Shown here one piece after another: positions 25,531 to 33,868 of a stretch of DNA of 64,000 nucleotides. This DNA comes from Roseovarius sp. S88 (GTDB taxonomy: Bacteria; Pseudomonadota; Alphaproteobacteria; Rhodobacterales; Rhodobacteraceae): contig NZ_CP146070.1 of assembly GCF_037023735.1 (NCBI RefSeq), positions 37,004 to 101,003 of the forward strand, in the 5' to 3' direction. The position numbers and the translations under genes were made by a program. Within the stretch, counting starts at the first letter, position 1; each line of letters opens with the position of its first letter. Below the pieces are notes generated by a model. It was not told the origin of the DNA, searched no databases, and saw only the letters and a program-made list of their open reading frames with translations.

Positions 25531-26792
25531 GCTGCAGCCCTCACATCAATCTTACCGGTCACCGCCGCCGTAATGAGCGCCGCGCGTTTTTCTTTCAAAA
25601 GCGCGATGGAGCGCTCTGTTTTTTCCAACAGGCCATCAATGCGAGTTGTCTCGCGCTCAATGTGGTCTGCAATTTTTGTCTGCTCTGCTATCGGGATTCG
25701 AGGCAGGCGGACTTTTCTAAAATGGCTGAAATTCATGTCTTGTCCGTCACGAATAAAACTGGTCGTCAGGCGCAAAGCCTGAATGTAGAGGCTTGATTTC
25801 AATAGGTATCCGAAAAAACGACCTTCGACTTCTGGGCCGCATTTCAGCACAGAATAAGATGAGCGAACACTCCCGACGGCGCGGGCGCGTTCAAGGCCGC
25901 CATCCATGCTGCGCATACTGATGACGAAATCGCCGACTTCGACGTGCTTTCGCTTGTCGAGGTTTGCGACGGCCATTGTAACCTGTCGCTGTTCCAGCGC
26001 TTCGAATTCGGCCAGAGGGATCACGCCGTATTTCTGGGTGGCTGACATCAGTTGATCGCCCTCATGGGCGCGTTCTTTGCTTTCCTTGAATAGAACCGTT
26101 GGCGGAACGGTTTCCCAGTGGGCGGGGATGTCGCCAAGCCAGTCGAGACCTGAGGGCTTCATTTCGACGTTCCGGTCGATGCCCTTGGTGACGGCGTGGT
26201 CGATGACGGCCGCGCGCTTTTCCTTGAGCAGCGCGATGAAGCGCGTCTTGTCTTCGATCAGGCGATCAATGCGTCCGGTCTCATCGTCGAGGAAGTCAGC
26301 GATACGGGTCTGAAGCTGTTTTTCTGGCAACGTCAGTCGAATTCTACCAAGCGCGCTTCGGCTGATACGCCGCATCGTTGTGCCTCGAGCCAACATACTC
26401 GCGTGCTCCAGATAAGGCTTGGAAGACAGCAAATAGACTACGAAGCGTCGGTCGTATTTATCGGACGGCCGCGCGATGACATTGTCGACGGAAGTTACAA
26501 TTCTGTAGCCGAGGTCCGGTACAATACATGCTCGACCGGCAGGCAGGTTCAGGCGAGAGATGAGTATATCGCCGGGGAAAACCTCCGTGCACTGCAACTT
26601 CTGAAATGTTTCCTCCGAGACGAAGCCGGTTCCTCGTTCTTTGTACACGCCCACATCGACGGCACCTGTTGTGATGTAGCGAATTCCATCATCAGACAGA
26701 TCTTTGCTTTCGATCCAATCACCATCCAAAAAGAAACCACCGTCATTTTTGGCAATTGCAATCAGTGGCTTTGTGTCCCAGTCGCTGCTCAT
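25527..26792 (-). CDS. hsdS: Type I restriction enzyme specificity subunit S
   Basis: A 421-residue DNA-recognition subunit with two target-recognition domains and two similar coiled-coil spacers. The first domain ends in LLKEKRAAVIDHAVTKGIDRN near residue 210. The second begins with GLDWLGDIPAHWE and ends in LLKEKRAALITAAVTGKID. This two-half build predicts a bipartite target, which cannot be read from sequence alone. The gene overlaps both hsdM and hsdR by 4 bp, giving coupled translation of the three subunits. Confidence 0.95.
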   Translation of the reverse strand: MSSDWDTKPLIAIAKNDGGFFLDGDWIESKDLSDDGIRYITTGAVDVGVYKERGTGFVSEETFQKLQCTEVFPGDILISRLNLPAGRACIVPDLGYRIVTSVDNVIARPSDKYDRRFVVYLLSSKPYLEHASMLARGTTMRRISRSALGRIRLTLPEKQLQTRIADFLDDETGRIDRLIEDKTRFIALLKEKRAAVIDHAVTKGIDRNVEMKPSGLDWLGDIPAHWETVPPTVLFKESKERAHEGDQLMSATQKYGVIPLAEFEALEQRQVTMAVANLDKRKHVEVGDFVISMRSMDGGLERARAVGSVRSSYSVLKCGPEVEGRFFGYLLKSSLYIQALRLTTSFIRDGQDMNFSHFRKVRLPRIPIAEQTKIADHIERETTRIDGLLEKTERSIALLKEKRAALITAAVTGKIDVRAAA

Positions 26793-28831
26793 TCTGTCAC
26801 CTCAGCCAAAACTTCAGCGATGGAGGCCTCGATGGCCTTCAGCTCTGCATCGATCTCGTCCAGATCGCGTGGCGGCACGTATTCATAGAAATAGCGATTG
26901 AAGTTAATCTCATAGCCAACGATCCCGATGTCACCATCCGTCTCGTCCACATAGGTCTCGTCGATATAGGCGTCATGGGCATGGGGCGTGACCTCAGTCG
27001 CAAGGTAGTCATCGATATCGGTGCCCATGGGCACGTTCTCGTAGTCGGTCAGATCATCGTCCGGGATCAGGTTGCCCTTTTTGTCCTTGACCGGGTCCAG
27101 ATCTTCATCCCGCACACCAAAGGCCTTTTGAAACGCCTTGATCAGCGCCGCGTCGGCTTTGCCGAGACTGGCGTCTTTCTTCGCGGCCACCTTAGCAAAG
27201 CTGTCGATCCAGTGCCAGTCATGGTCGGTGCCTGCATGCTCTGCCAACACCTCGCGCCAGCCCTGCCGCTGATTGTCGGTGCGCTTTTCCCAGGCCTTGT
27301 GTTCGGCCAGCGCTTCAAACCCCGCGTCTGACACAACGATCTTGTGGCGCAGCGGGCGAAGCACCTTGATGCGGCGATAGCCAAAGTCCTGTGCGTCAAG
27401 GATGAGGCTTTTCGCGGTCGGCTCGAAATCGGCATAGAGCTGCACGATATCGCGGATTTGGTCCTCGCCAATCTTGCGGCGCTTGTTGCCCTCGCTCTTG
27501 CGGAGCGGTTCAAACATCTCGGTCGCGTCGATCAGTTGAACCTTGCCGCGCCGGTCAGCGGGCTTGCGGTTGGACAGAACCCAGATGTAGGTGCCGATGC
27601 CGGTGCGGAAGAAGATCTCGGTCGGCAAGGCGATGATGGCCTCGACCACGTCTTGCTCAAGCAGGTGGCGGCGGATTTCGGATTCACCCTGACCGGCGTT
27701 GCCGTTGAAGAGGGGAGAGCCCGACAGCACGATCGCCGCGCGCCCGCCGCCCTTTGCTGGGTCTTCAAGCTTGCTGAGCAGGTGCAACAGGAACAGCATC
27801 GAGCCATCGCTGACACGGGGCAGCTTGGGGCCAAAGCGCCCCTCGAATTTCTGGTCGCGGTGTTCGCGCACGACTTCGGCCTGGTCCAACTCCCACTTCT
27901 TGCCGAACGGTGGGTTGGAGACGCAGTAGTGGAATTTCTCGTGCCGGAATTTGTCGGCAGACAGGGTGCTGCCGAGCTTGATGTTCTGCGACAGATCGCG
28001 GCCCGGGTCAGATTTGAGCGTCTTCAGAAGCATGCTCGCCAGACAGACTGCGTGGGTTTCAGATTCCAGCTCCTGGCCGTAGGGAACAAGCGTGGGGGCC
28101 GTGCCATAGCGATCCTGCAACGACTGAACGTGCTCCATCCCGTCCGAGACAAAGCCGCCTGTGCCGATTGTAGGGTCGTAGAGCGTGCGAATGATGCCGG
28201 GGTTGTCGATGAACATCTGGTCATCCGGTTCGAGCAAGAGCTCTATGCCCAGATGGACCACGTCGCGCGGCGTCATGAAGTCCTCAGCCGCTTCGTTTAC
28301 CTCGGCACCGAACCGACGGATCAGGTGTTCATAGACGTTGGACATTGTCCGCTCGGGAACCGCATCAGGATGCAGGTCGATGGCGGCGAAGTTTTGGCAG
28401 ATCTTGTAGAGAACGCCCTTCTTGTCCATCTGGCTGATCGTGTTGATGAAATCGAACTGCTCGAAGATCACGCGGGCATTTGCGGAGAACTTCGCGATGT
28501 AGTCTTCAAGGTTCTGGCGGGTGCGGCCGGATCCCAGCGTTTCGAGGCTGTAGTTTGAGGTGTTGTAGAAGGGATAGCCGGTTGCCTGGCGAAGGATGAC
28601 ATCGACATCGAGCCCATTTTCAACGGCCATCTTGTGCATTTTGGCGGCTTCTTCCCGAGTGGGCTCGAGGACGCATTCCAAACGGCGGAGAAGCGTGAAC
28701 GGCAGGATGATCTTGCCGAAATCGACGTGTTTGAAGTTGCCCCAGAGGTCGTCCGCGTTTTTCCAAATGAAGTCCGCGAGCGACGTGTGGGTGTTGTTGG
28801 CTTTTGCTGTGGTTGATGTCTGTGTGTTCAA
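26789..28831 (-). CDS. hsdM: Type I N6-adenine methylase subunit M
   Basis: A 680-residue methylase subunit. An N-terminal HsdM helical domain (SLADFIWKNADDLWGNFKHVDFGK...) precedes the catalytic core, with motif I DPTIGTGGF (219-227) and NPPF (306-309). The C-terminal about 180 residues, rich in acidic stretches, contact the S subunit and DNA. Catalytic motifs are intact, in contrast to the methylase-like pair just upstream. An 80-bp gap separates it from that pair, so it may have its own promoter. Confidence 0.95.
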   Translation of the reverse strand: MNTQTSTTAKANNTHTSLADFIWKNADDLWGNFKHVDFGKIILPFTLLRRLECVLEPTREEAAKMHKMAVENGLDVDVILRQATGYPFYNTSNYSLETLGSGRTRQNLEDYIAKFSANARVIFEQFDFINTISQMDKKGVLYKICQNFAAIDLHPDAVPERTMSNVYEHLIRRFGAEVNEAAEDFMTPRDVVHLGIELLLEPDDQMFIDNPGIIRTLYDPTIGTGGFVSDGMEHVQSLQDRYGTAPTLVPYGQELESETHAVCLASMLLKTLKSDPGRDLSQNIKLGSTLSADKFRHEKFHYCVSNPPFGKKWELDQAEVVREHRDQKFEGRFGPKLPRVSDGSMLFLLHLLSKLEDPAKGGGRAAIVLSGSPLFNGNAGQGESEIRRHLLEQDVVEAIIALPTEIFFRTGIGTYIWVLSNRKPADRRGKVQLIDATEMFEPLRKSEGNKRRKIGEDQIRDIVQLYADFEPTAKSLILDAQDFGYRRIKVLRPLRHKIVVSDAGFEALAEHKAWEKRTDNQRQGWREVLAEHAGTDHDWHWIDSFAKVAAKKDASLGKADAALIKAFQKAFGVRDEDLDPVKDKKGNLIPDDDLTDYENVPMGTDIDDYLATEVTPHAHDAYIDETYVDETDGDIGIVGYEINFNRYFYEYVPPRDLDEIDAELKAIEASIAEVLAEVTE

Positions 28832-28910
28832 GGTTCAGGTCTCGTTCTGATTGGGTGCTGCACGCTTGGCGCGAAAATGAATTGAATTGGTCAGGGTTGA
28901 AAGCGGGAGG

Positions 28911-30062
28911 TCAGGGCATGTCTCGGTTCAACTCTCTGCTCGGCCAGGAGCTTGTTCGCTCGGCTTCAATCTCGGCCAAGATTGCCTCGATCTGAGCATG
29001 CCGCTCTTGCCTCTGCTTGAATGTGAGTTCTGCGCGTTCGGCTTCTTCTTCGGAGGGGATTGGAACTCGGAAGGCCTTCAGGTCTTTGATAGCGATGGAT
29101 TGTATCGCTGAGCCGCCAGCAAGTGTGCGCAGCGCCTCAACAACCGTTGGATTTGCCAGGTATTCATAGAGAACCACACCGGAAACTCCCCCGCGTTTCG
29201 GGCGCAGGATCATGAAGGATTGACCTGCCGTCCAAAACCCATCTTCGTCACTTGTCGGCGCATCGGCGGGGACGAGGCTTGCCGTGCCGATCGTACCTTT
29301 CACGGACAAGATGACATCGCCAGGAAGCAACCGTTGGTTTCGAGCCTTGCGCATTTGTGCACGTTCTAGCGTTGATATTTTGTGCGGTTGTGTCAGGAGG
29401 CCATGCTGGCTCACATCAGCGGGCGATGCCTCGAAGATAGTGAATTCTCCATCTTCTGCTTTGCCCAAACTTAGAGGGCGGATCAGTTCGACCGCATCTT
29501 GCAACTCAATCGTGCGCGAGCGCTCTAGGAAGCCTTCAAGTGCGACTGCCGCTGGCGGGAGCAGATACCGGTTGATGCTCAGGATGAAGTCTTTCTCTTT
29601 GATCTCCTCGAGTGAGACGTCCTTGGCGAAGGTTTCATCGGTTGCGGTGCTTTCCTCCAAGTAGCGGGCCCAGTTCGTACCGGGCAGTATTTCAGGGCGA
29701 CCCCTAACTGTCCTTCCAGAGAAGATTGGATGAGAAAGATCGAGCATTCTGACCTTGGAACCATCCATGTTGGAAGAGGTGAGAACCAAAACATCGGTGT
29801 CCATCATTGTGTTTGGGAAAATCATGCCGCCAGGAACCGCGAGGACGCCTTTCAAGCGACCGGATGCAACGAGTGCTTCGCGCACTAGGGGCTCAACGCC
29901 AACGCCTCGATACATTAGCCCATCTGGCACACAAAGGATGGTTTGGCCGGTCGACTGTGCTAGCGCATCGGCTAAAGCGAGCACATCTTCGGTTAGGCGC
30001 TTTTTTCCCTCTTCCGCGTCCAATATCGCAAGTGTGCTTCGCGGAATCTGGTTGGTATTCAT
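28911..30062 (-). CDS. Methylase C-half fused to a specificity-like domain, catalytic motifs absent
   Basis: A 383-residue protein. Residues about 35-100 (ILCVPDGLMYRGVG...LVASGRLKGVLAVPGGMIF) match the segment that follows the NPPF motif in N6-methylases. Residues about 195-370 resemble one HsdS-type target-recognition domain (LLPGDVILSVKGTIGTASLVP, QSFMILRP, IKDLKAFRVPIPS). No motif I or NPPF is present. The gene overlaps the upstream gene by 4 bp (ATGA), and that gene seems to carry the missing N-terminal half. It could be an inactive DNA-binding partner or a decaying methylase-specificity fusion. Confidence 0.7.
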   Translation of the reverse strand: MNTNQIPRSTLAILDAEEGKKRLTEDVLALADALAQSTGQTILCVPDGLMYRGVGVEPLVREALVASGRLKGVLAVPGGMIFPNTMMDTDVLVLTSSNMDGSKVRMLDLSHPIFSGRTVRGRPEILPGTNWARYLEESTATDETFAKDVSLEEIKEKDFILSINRYLLPPAAVALEGFLERSRTIELQDAVELIRPLSLGKAEDGEFTIFEASPADVSQHGLLTQPHKISTLERAQMRKARNQRLLPGDVILSVKGTIGTASLVPADAPTSDEDGFWTAGQSFMILRPKRGGVSGVVLYEYLANPTVVEALRTLAGGSAIQSIAIKDLKAFRVPIPSEEEAERAELTFKQRQERHAQIEAILAEIEAERTSSWPSRELNRDMP

Positions 30063-30613
30063 GGGCTTGGATCCGAAAGGGGAAAGCCCACTTCTGCCTC
30101 AAAAATGGTGGTATCTGTACGTGCGAGTGGATCGGCGAGTTGAACTTGCAATTTGCACTCCAAGAGAACGGCAAGGCTTTGTGCAAAGTCACAAATGTCC
30201 TTATTTTGCGATACGAAGAGCACTTCCTTGCCGCGCATTGCCAGTAATAGTGCTGTGTGGAGGGAGGCCTCGAACGAGCAGCGTACGGAACTGGCGCTAT
30301 CGACAAATTCTGCAAAGCGCTTTGCTGGGGTTTTGGGCAGCCATGGCTCGTAGCGCCCATGCTTAGATGCCATTAATTCGTCAATCGCGGTCAGACGTTC
30401 CGTCGGCGAAAGGGCAAGAAGTGCCTTGGTGGCTTCATCAAGAACTCTCCCGCCTGCATGCTCACTCGCGGCGCCCAAATCATTTGGGGAGGTCATCGAT
30501 TTGTTAGGATCCAAACGAGATGCGCCGTAGAAGGCCAAAATACGGGCTGCATGCTGAATGCCAGGAATCTGGCGCACAGCTGTAAGGGCTTGTCTTTGAT
30601 TGGGTTTGGTCAC
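30059..30613 (-). CDS. Degenerate methylase N-half-like protein
   Basis: A 184-residue protein started at a GTG (complement of 30611-30613) with AAGGGG upstream; a longer reading to 30730 would overlap the previous gene. The middle segment (SVRCSFEASLHTALLLAMRGKEVLFVSQN) aligns with the SAM-binding beta1-alpha-beta2 unit of N6-methylases, but the D/E-P-x-x-G-x-G motif is missing. The end (TTIFEAEVGFPLSDPSP) sits where NPPF should be, and it too lacks the motif. Together with the next gene it looks like a split, catalytically silent methylase. Confidence 0.6.
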   Translation of the reverse strand: MTKPNQRQALTAVRQIPGIQHAARILAFYGASRLDPNKSMTSPNDLGAASEHAGGRVLDEATKALLALSPTERLTAIDELMASKHGRYEPWLPKTPAKRFAEFVDSASSVRCSFEASLHTALLLAMRGKEVLFVSQNKDICDFAQSLAVLLECKLQVQLADPLARTDTTIFEAEVGFPLSDPSP

Positions 30614-30623
30614 TTTCAGCCCC

Positions 30624-30896
30624 TTATTTTTTTGACGCCGGACGTGCGAAACTGCCCGTGTTGTATGTCGTGATCTGCCAGTCGCCGGCAACGACGACTG
30701 TGATCCCGCCTTTGCACTTGGCGCGCTCAAGGAGCTTCAGCGTTTGGCGAAGCTCGGCCGCGACTTCGTCGCAGTCCTTGCGGCGCAACACGATTTTGTC
30801 CCCTTCAAAAACGCCATGCTCCAACGCAAGGTCTACCATCTGCTTGTTGATGCCGCGCTGGTTCATTCTGCAATCCATGTGGTTTGTGACTTGCAT
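30624..30896 (-). CDS. DUF4258-like small protein
   Basis: A 90-residue protein with the DUF4258 layout: a basic Arg/His helix (NHMDCRMNQRGINKQMVDLALEHG), a middle strand pair, and a C-terminal ITVVVAGDWQITTYNTG. DUF4258 proteins resemble small RNase-like toxin folds, but their function is not settled. The ATG at 30896 has an AGAGGAG site; an ATG 24 bp earlier is less likely. Its stop overlaps the ribosome site of the methylase-like gene, so the genes are co-transcribed. Confidence 0.75.
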   Translation of the reverse strand: MQVTNHMDCRMNQRGINKQMVDLALEHGVFEGDKIVLRRKDCDEVAAELRQTLKLLERAKCKGGITVVVAGDWQITTYNTGSFARPASKK

Positions 30897-31053
30897 CGAC
30901 TTGCTCCTCTTGATGATCAAGAGATACGAGCGCCTGATTTGAAAATCAACCCCTTATTTTATATTTTTGTCACGAGGCCCTTTCAGGTCGAGGCGCTAGC
31001 TTCAGCTTGTTGCCAGTCATGGTAGGTCTGCTTCGATCCTTTGACCTTCCACT

Positions 31054-31962
31054 CTAGGCGTCCGTTGCTGTTGCGATCCAAGACGACAGCAGCAGCGGCT
31101 GATGGACTATTGAACGACCAAGGTTTCGTGAATCTGAGTTTTTTTGGTTGCCATCCGCGACTAGAATCCCGTCTGAGATGAGCTTTTCCTTCAAGCTGCC
31201 ATAGCTTTGTTGGACATAGCCGGTCTCGGTGAGCGCCTCGGACCCTTCCAGTACAACAAATTCACCATCTTCTTCGACAGCGGTCGCTTTGACACCACTC
31301 TTGTGGCGGATCTCAAACTGCACTTCACCTGCGGTTCGTTCATCGACTGGCTTCGCTGTCTGTGTCACAGCGCGCGGTTGTGGTTTGAGCATATCCAGAC
31401 CGATCACGGGCAAGATGATGCGGAGGTTTGATAAGAACTGCTCCATGTTGGCAACGTCAGCCTCGGGCAATCGTCGCCTGCTGGTGTCCGGCTGCGTGCC
31501 GTTATCCAACGTGACGCGGCCTGCTTGGGCGGCTTGTTCTATGAGCCGCGCCTCCAGGTATTCCGCGTGCCCTTTGGAAAGGTCATCGTCACTAGTCGTG
31601 ATGGTGATGGCAGTTTCCCAGAAATCTCTCTTAATCGCGCTTTGCTTGATCCGCTCTGCTACGGAGTTTCCAGAACCAATGTACGTGCGGGTTGCACTGG
31701 CTTTTTCGGGATCAGGACCTGAAAGAATGTAGATCCCGGTCCTATCGACCTCTTCACGAGCGGTAAGGTCGCCAAAAGCCGAAGCCCCGCTCACAAAAAG
31801 CAAACCTGTCCAACCGTGGATCGTCGCTTTCCGCAGCCCGGTTGGTTTCCCGTCTACAAGGAAAAGTTGAATAGTTCGACCAAAGTAACTCTCGGGCTGC
31901 AAAAGTCGCTTCCTCCACAGAGCTGCAATACGTTTTTGCAACCCTCGCATATCGCAATTCAT
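31054..31962 (-). CDS. GIY-YIG nuclease with DUF4357 tail, frameshifted
   Basis: A 302-residue reading. A GIY-YIG domain starts at GIY (76-78) and YIG (94-96), followed by AERIKQ. A DUF4357 region begins near residue 230 (FVVLEGSEALTETG). The real C-terminus lies in another frame: from the seven-T run at 31139-31145 a -1 shift restores FTKPWSFNSPSAAAAVVLDR and NSNGRLEWKVKGSKQTYHDW, ending at 30983. So the 302-residue product has an aberrant last 24 residues. This is either a one-base loss, a sequencing error in the homopolymer, or programmed slippage at A-AAA-AAA. It heads a - strand run through the methylase-like genes to hsdR. Confidence 0.8.
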   Translation of the reverse strand: MNCDMRGLQKRIAALWRKRLLQPESYFGRTIQLFLVDGKPTGLRKATIHGWTGLLFVSGASAFGDLTAREEVDRTGIYILSGPDPEKASATRTYIGSGNSVAERIKQSAIKRDFWETAITITTSDDDLSKGHAEYLEARLIEQAAQAGRVTLDNGTQPDTSRRRLPEADVANMEQFLSNLRIILPVIGLDMLKPQPRAVTQTAKPVDERTAGEVQFEIRHKSGVKATAVEEDGEFVVLEGSEALTETGYVQQSYGSLKEKLISDGILVADGNQKNSDSRNLGRSIVHQPLLLSSWIATATDA

Positions 31963-32284
31963 TCAAAATCTGTAGTCACTTACTATCTATATCGAATGAG
32001 GAACAGTCGCTTGGGAGGTCGGGGTTCAGGTTCGCGCCCGCGAAGCCTCGATGCCAGTGGTCAACATCCGCCTAGGGAACGAAAGAACTAGGTCTTTAAG
32101 TCTGTTTGGTGCTAAAATCAAAGGCTCAACAAACTGAACCGTTTGCCAACAATCAGATATCTCGCCCTGCGTTCTGACTTGAGCGGCACAATAAGATGTC
32201 TGTGCTCGGCAAGACCGGTTTGATCTAGGCTTCAAGCTGAATGAGGATGGTTTTCTATCAGCAGGTTGCTAAGAGAAATAGTCA
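31963..32284. other. Divergent intergenic region
   Basis: A 322-bp gap between the - strand GIY-YIG gene and the + strand two-gene nuclease unit. It must hold two divergent promoters. I see AT-rich stretches at 31963-31995 and 32230-32280 but no clear operator, ORF or RNA. Confidence 0.4.
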
Positions 32285-33868
32285 ATGAACGATTCAGGAG
32301 TTGAACAAATAAACTTTCCCCAGTGGACCGAGTATCAGAACAAGAACGGGCTCGATCCGCTTGGCATGCAAAATAGCAGCGTCAATCTTTATCAGACATT
32401 CCTGCCAGGCATCAGCAACGTGACGCTGCGCATGCGCTATTACGGACTGTATGCTTGGCTCAACAGGGCCTACGGGAAGAAAATCGGCGACACGAACCCT
32501 GAGGCCTGGAAACGCTATATCCGCCGGACCGAGGCGCTCTACGCCTTGATCTCTTGTCGGCATGGCGGCGAAACCGGTGTCGCCGGAATCGACTGGGCCA
32601 CGAAGAAACTGAACCACACCACCAGCTATACGATCGAATTCGCGCAGGACGCTGAACCCGGCAGCGAGACGCATTATCTCCAGCAAGCTTGGGGTGCATA
32701 TGGCGCGGCCTATGGAAGTCAGGTTTCCGAGATCGGCATCCTCACGACCGTAGGACATCCCATTCCGGTGTTGACTGAAGAGATCGGCGAGCCACTTGCG
32801 GCTGTATTCGATGAAGCAATGGGACCGCTTGCTAGCCACTTTTTCGAAGTCATCAAGCGCGGCTCTGTAAGCCTGTCCGAACTCGATGAATTTGCCGCGC
32901 TCGCACCCTCCGAGATCGATCCGGCAAGCGAGGAACGCGCACGCTATCAGGACATTCTACTCAAAGAGCCCGACAAGGAGGATACGTCAGCGCTATCGAG
33001 ACGGCTAAGCGTATTGCTGATCCTAAAGGCCGCCGGACTTTTGGCCCGCGAACCCAAGCCCGATGAAATCCGCTGGATTCTGTATTCGGGATACGACAGC
33101 GAAGGCCGTACTCTCGATCTGGTATCGCCTGCACTGGAAGCGCAGCGCCAGCGCTGGTGGGTCTATCATGCCAACGATCTTAGCCACATCGCGATGGAGA
33201 CCCTGCTCAAATTCGCGCTCGATCAGCTGGGTAATTTTCCGGCCGGCATCACCTTGGAGCGCCTTATTGGCCTGTGCGTCGATGAAATCCGTGATGTTGC
33301 CGACGCTTGGCCAGAAGACTGGGAAAGCTTCCTCGACGAATTGACCCCCGCCGCCAACGCTTATGCTGCAGACGATCCCGAAGCCGAATGGTCGCTCTCA
33401 CGCGACATCGTGCGCGGTGCCGGACGTAAAGAAAAATTCTGTCCGCCCGAGCTTGCCTGGAAGGCCGTCAAACTGCTGGCGATCATCCACAAGCGCAGTC
33501 AGGAAGGGGACCGCGATATCGCAGCCGAACTCGGGCGTTTCAACCCCGATGCGTTCCGCTCGTTATTGAGCGAGACGCGCTTCCTCAACCGCAACCTGAA
33601 GGCACCGTTTGCCGATATCATCGCGAAAATCATTGAGGAACGGGTCATACGCCGCCACATGTGGGTGGCGCTGCGCAAGTTCCGCTATCAGCGGGACTAT
33701 ACCTTCCTAATCGAGATGGATGAGGGACGCATCAGACTGCGCGAAAAGGACGGGCCGGTCTTCACGAACCCGCGCCTTGGTCCCGCGATTACCTTCCTGA
33801 AAGACATCCATCTGGTCGGCGGTCAGGGTCTGACAGACCTTGGTGCAGAAGCGGCAGGTGCCGCATGA
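32285..33868 (+). CDS. Unknown 527-residue partner of a PLD nuclease
   Basis: A soluble protein of unknown function. The N-terminus has a conserved-looking block (LDPLGMQNSSVNLYQTFLPGISNVTLRMRYYGLYAWLNRAYG) that reminds me of DUF6361-like defence-island proteins; this is a weak recollection. The rest is mostly helical with no visible nuclease, NTPase or membrane motif. The last segment (FRYQRDYTFLIEMDEGRIRLREKDG) looks like a winged-helix or beta domain. It overlaps the next gene by 4 bp (ATGA), so the products are probably made in fixed ratio and act together. Confidence 0.75.
   Translation: MNDSGVEQINFPQWTEYQNKNGLDPLGMQNSSVNLYQTFLPGISNVTLRMRYYGLYAWLNRAYGKKIGDTNPEAWKRYIRRTEALYALISCRHGGETGVAGIDWATKKLNHTTSYTIEFAQDAEPGSETHYLQQAWGAYGAAYGSQVSEIGILTTVGHPIPVLTEEIGEPLAAVFDEAMGPLASHFFEVIKRGSVSLSELDEFAALAPSEIDPASEERARYQDILLKEPDKEDTSALSRRLSVLLILKAAGLLAREPKPDEIRWILYSGYDSEGRTLDLVSPALEAQRQRWWVYHANDLSHIAMETLLKFALDQLGNFPAGITLERLIGLCVDEIRDVADAWPEDWESFLDELTPAANAYAADDPEAEWSLSRDIVRGAGRKEKFCPPELAWKAVKLLAIIHKRSQEGDRDIAAELGRFNPDAFRSLLSETRFLNRNLKAPFADIIAKIIEERVIRRHMWVALRKFRYQRDYTFLIEMDEGRIRLREKDGPVFTNPRLGPAITFLKDIHLVGGQGLTDLGAEAAGAA

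Noticed and set aside
24070-28558. Open frames of about 400 codons on the + strand over hsdR and hsdM
   Set aside because: They lie antisense to intact type I subunits and show no recognisable motifs.
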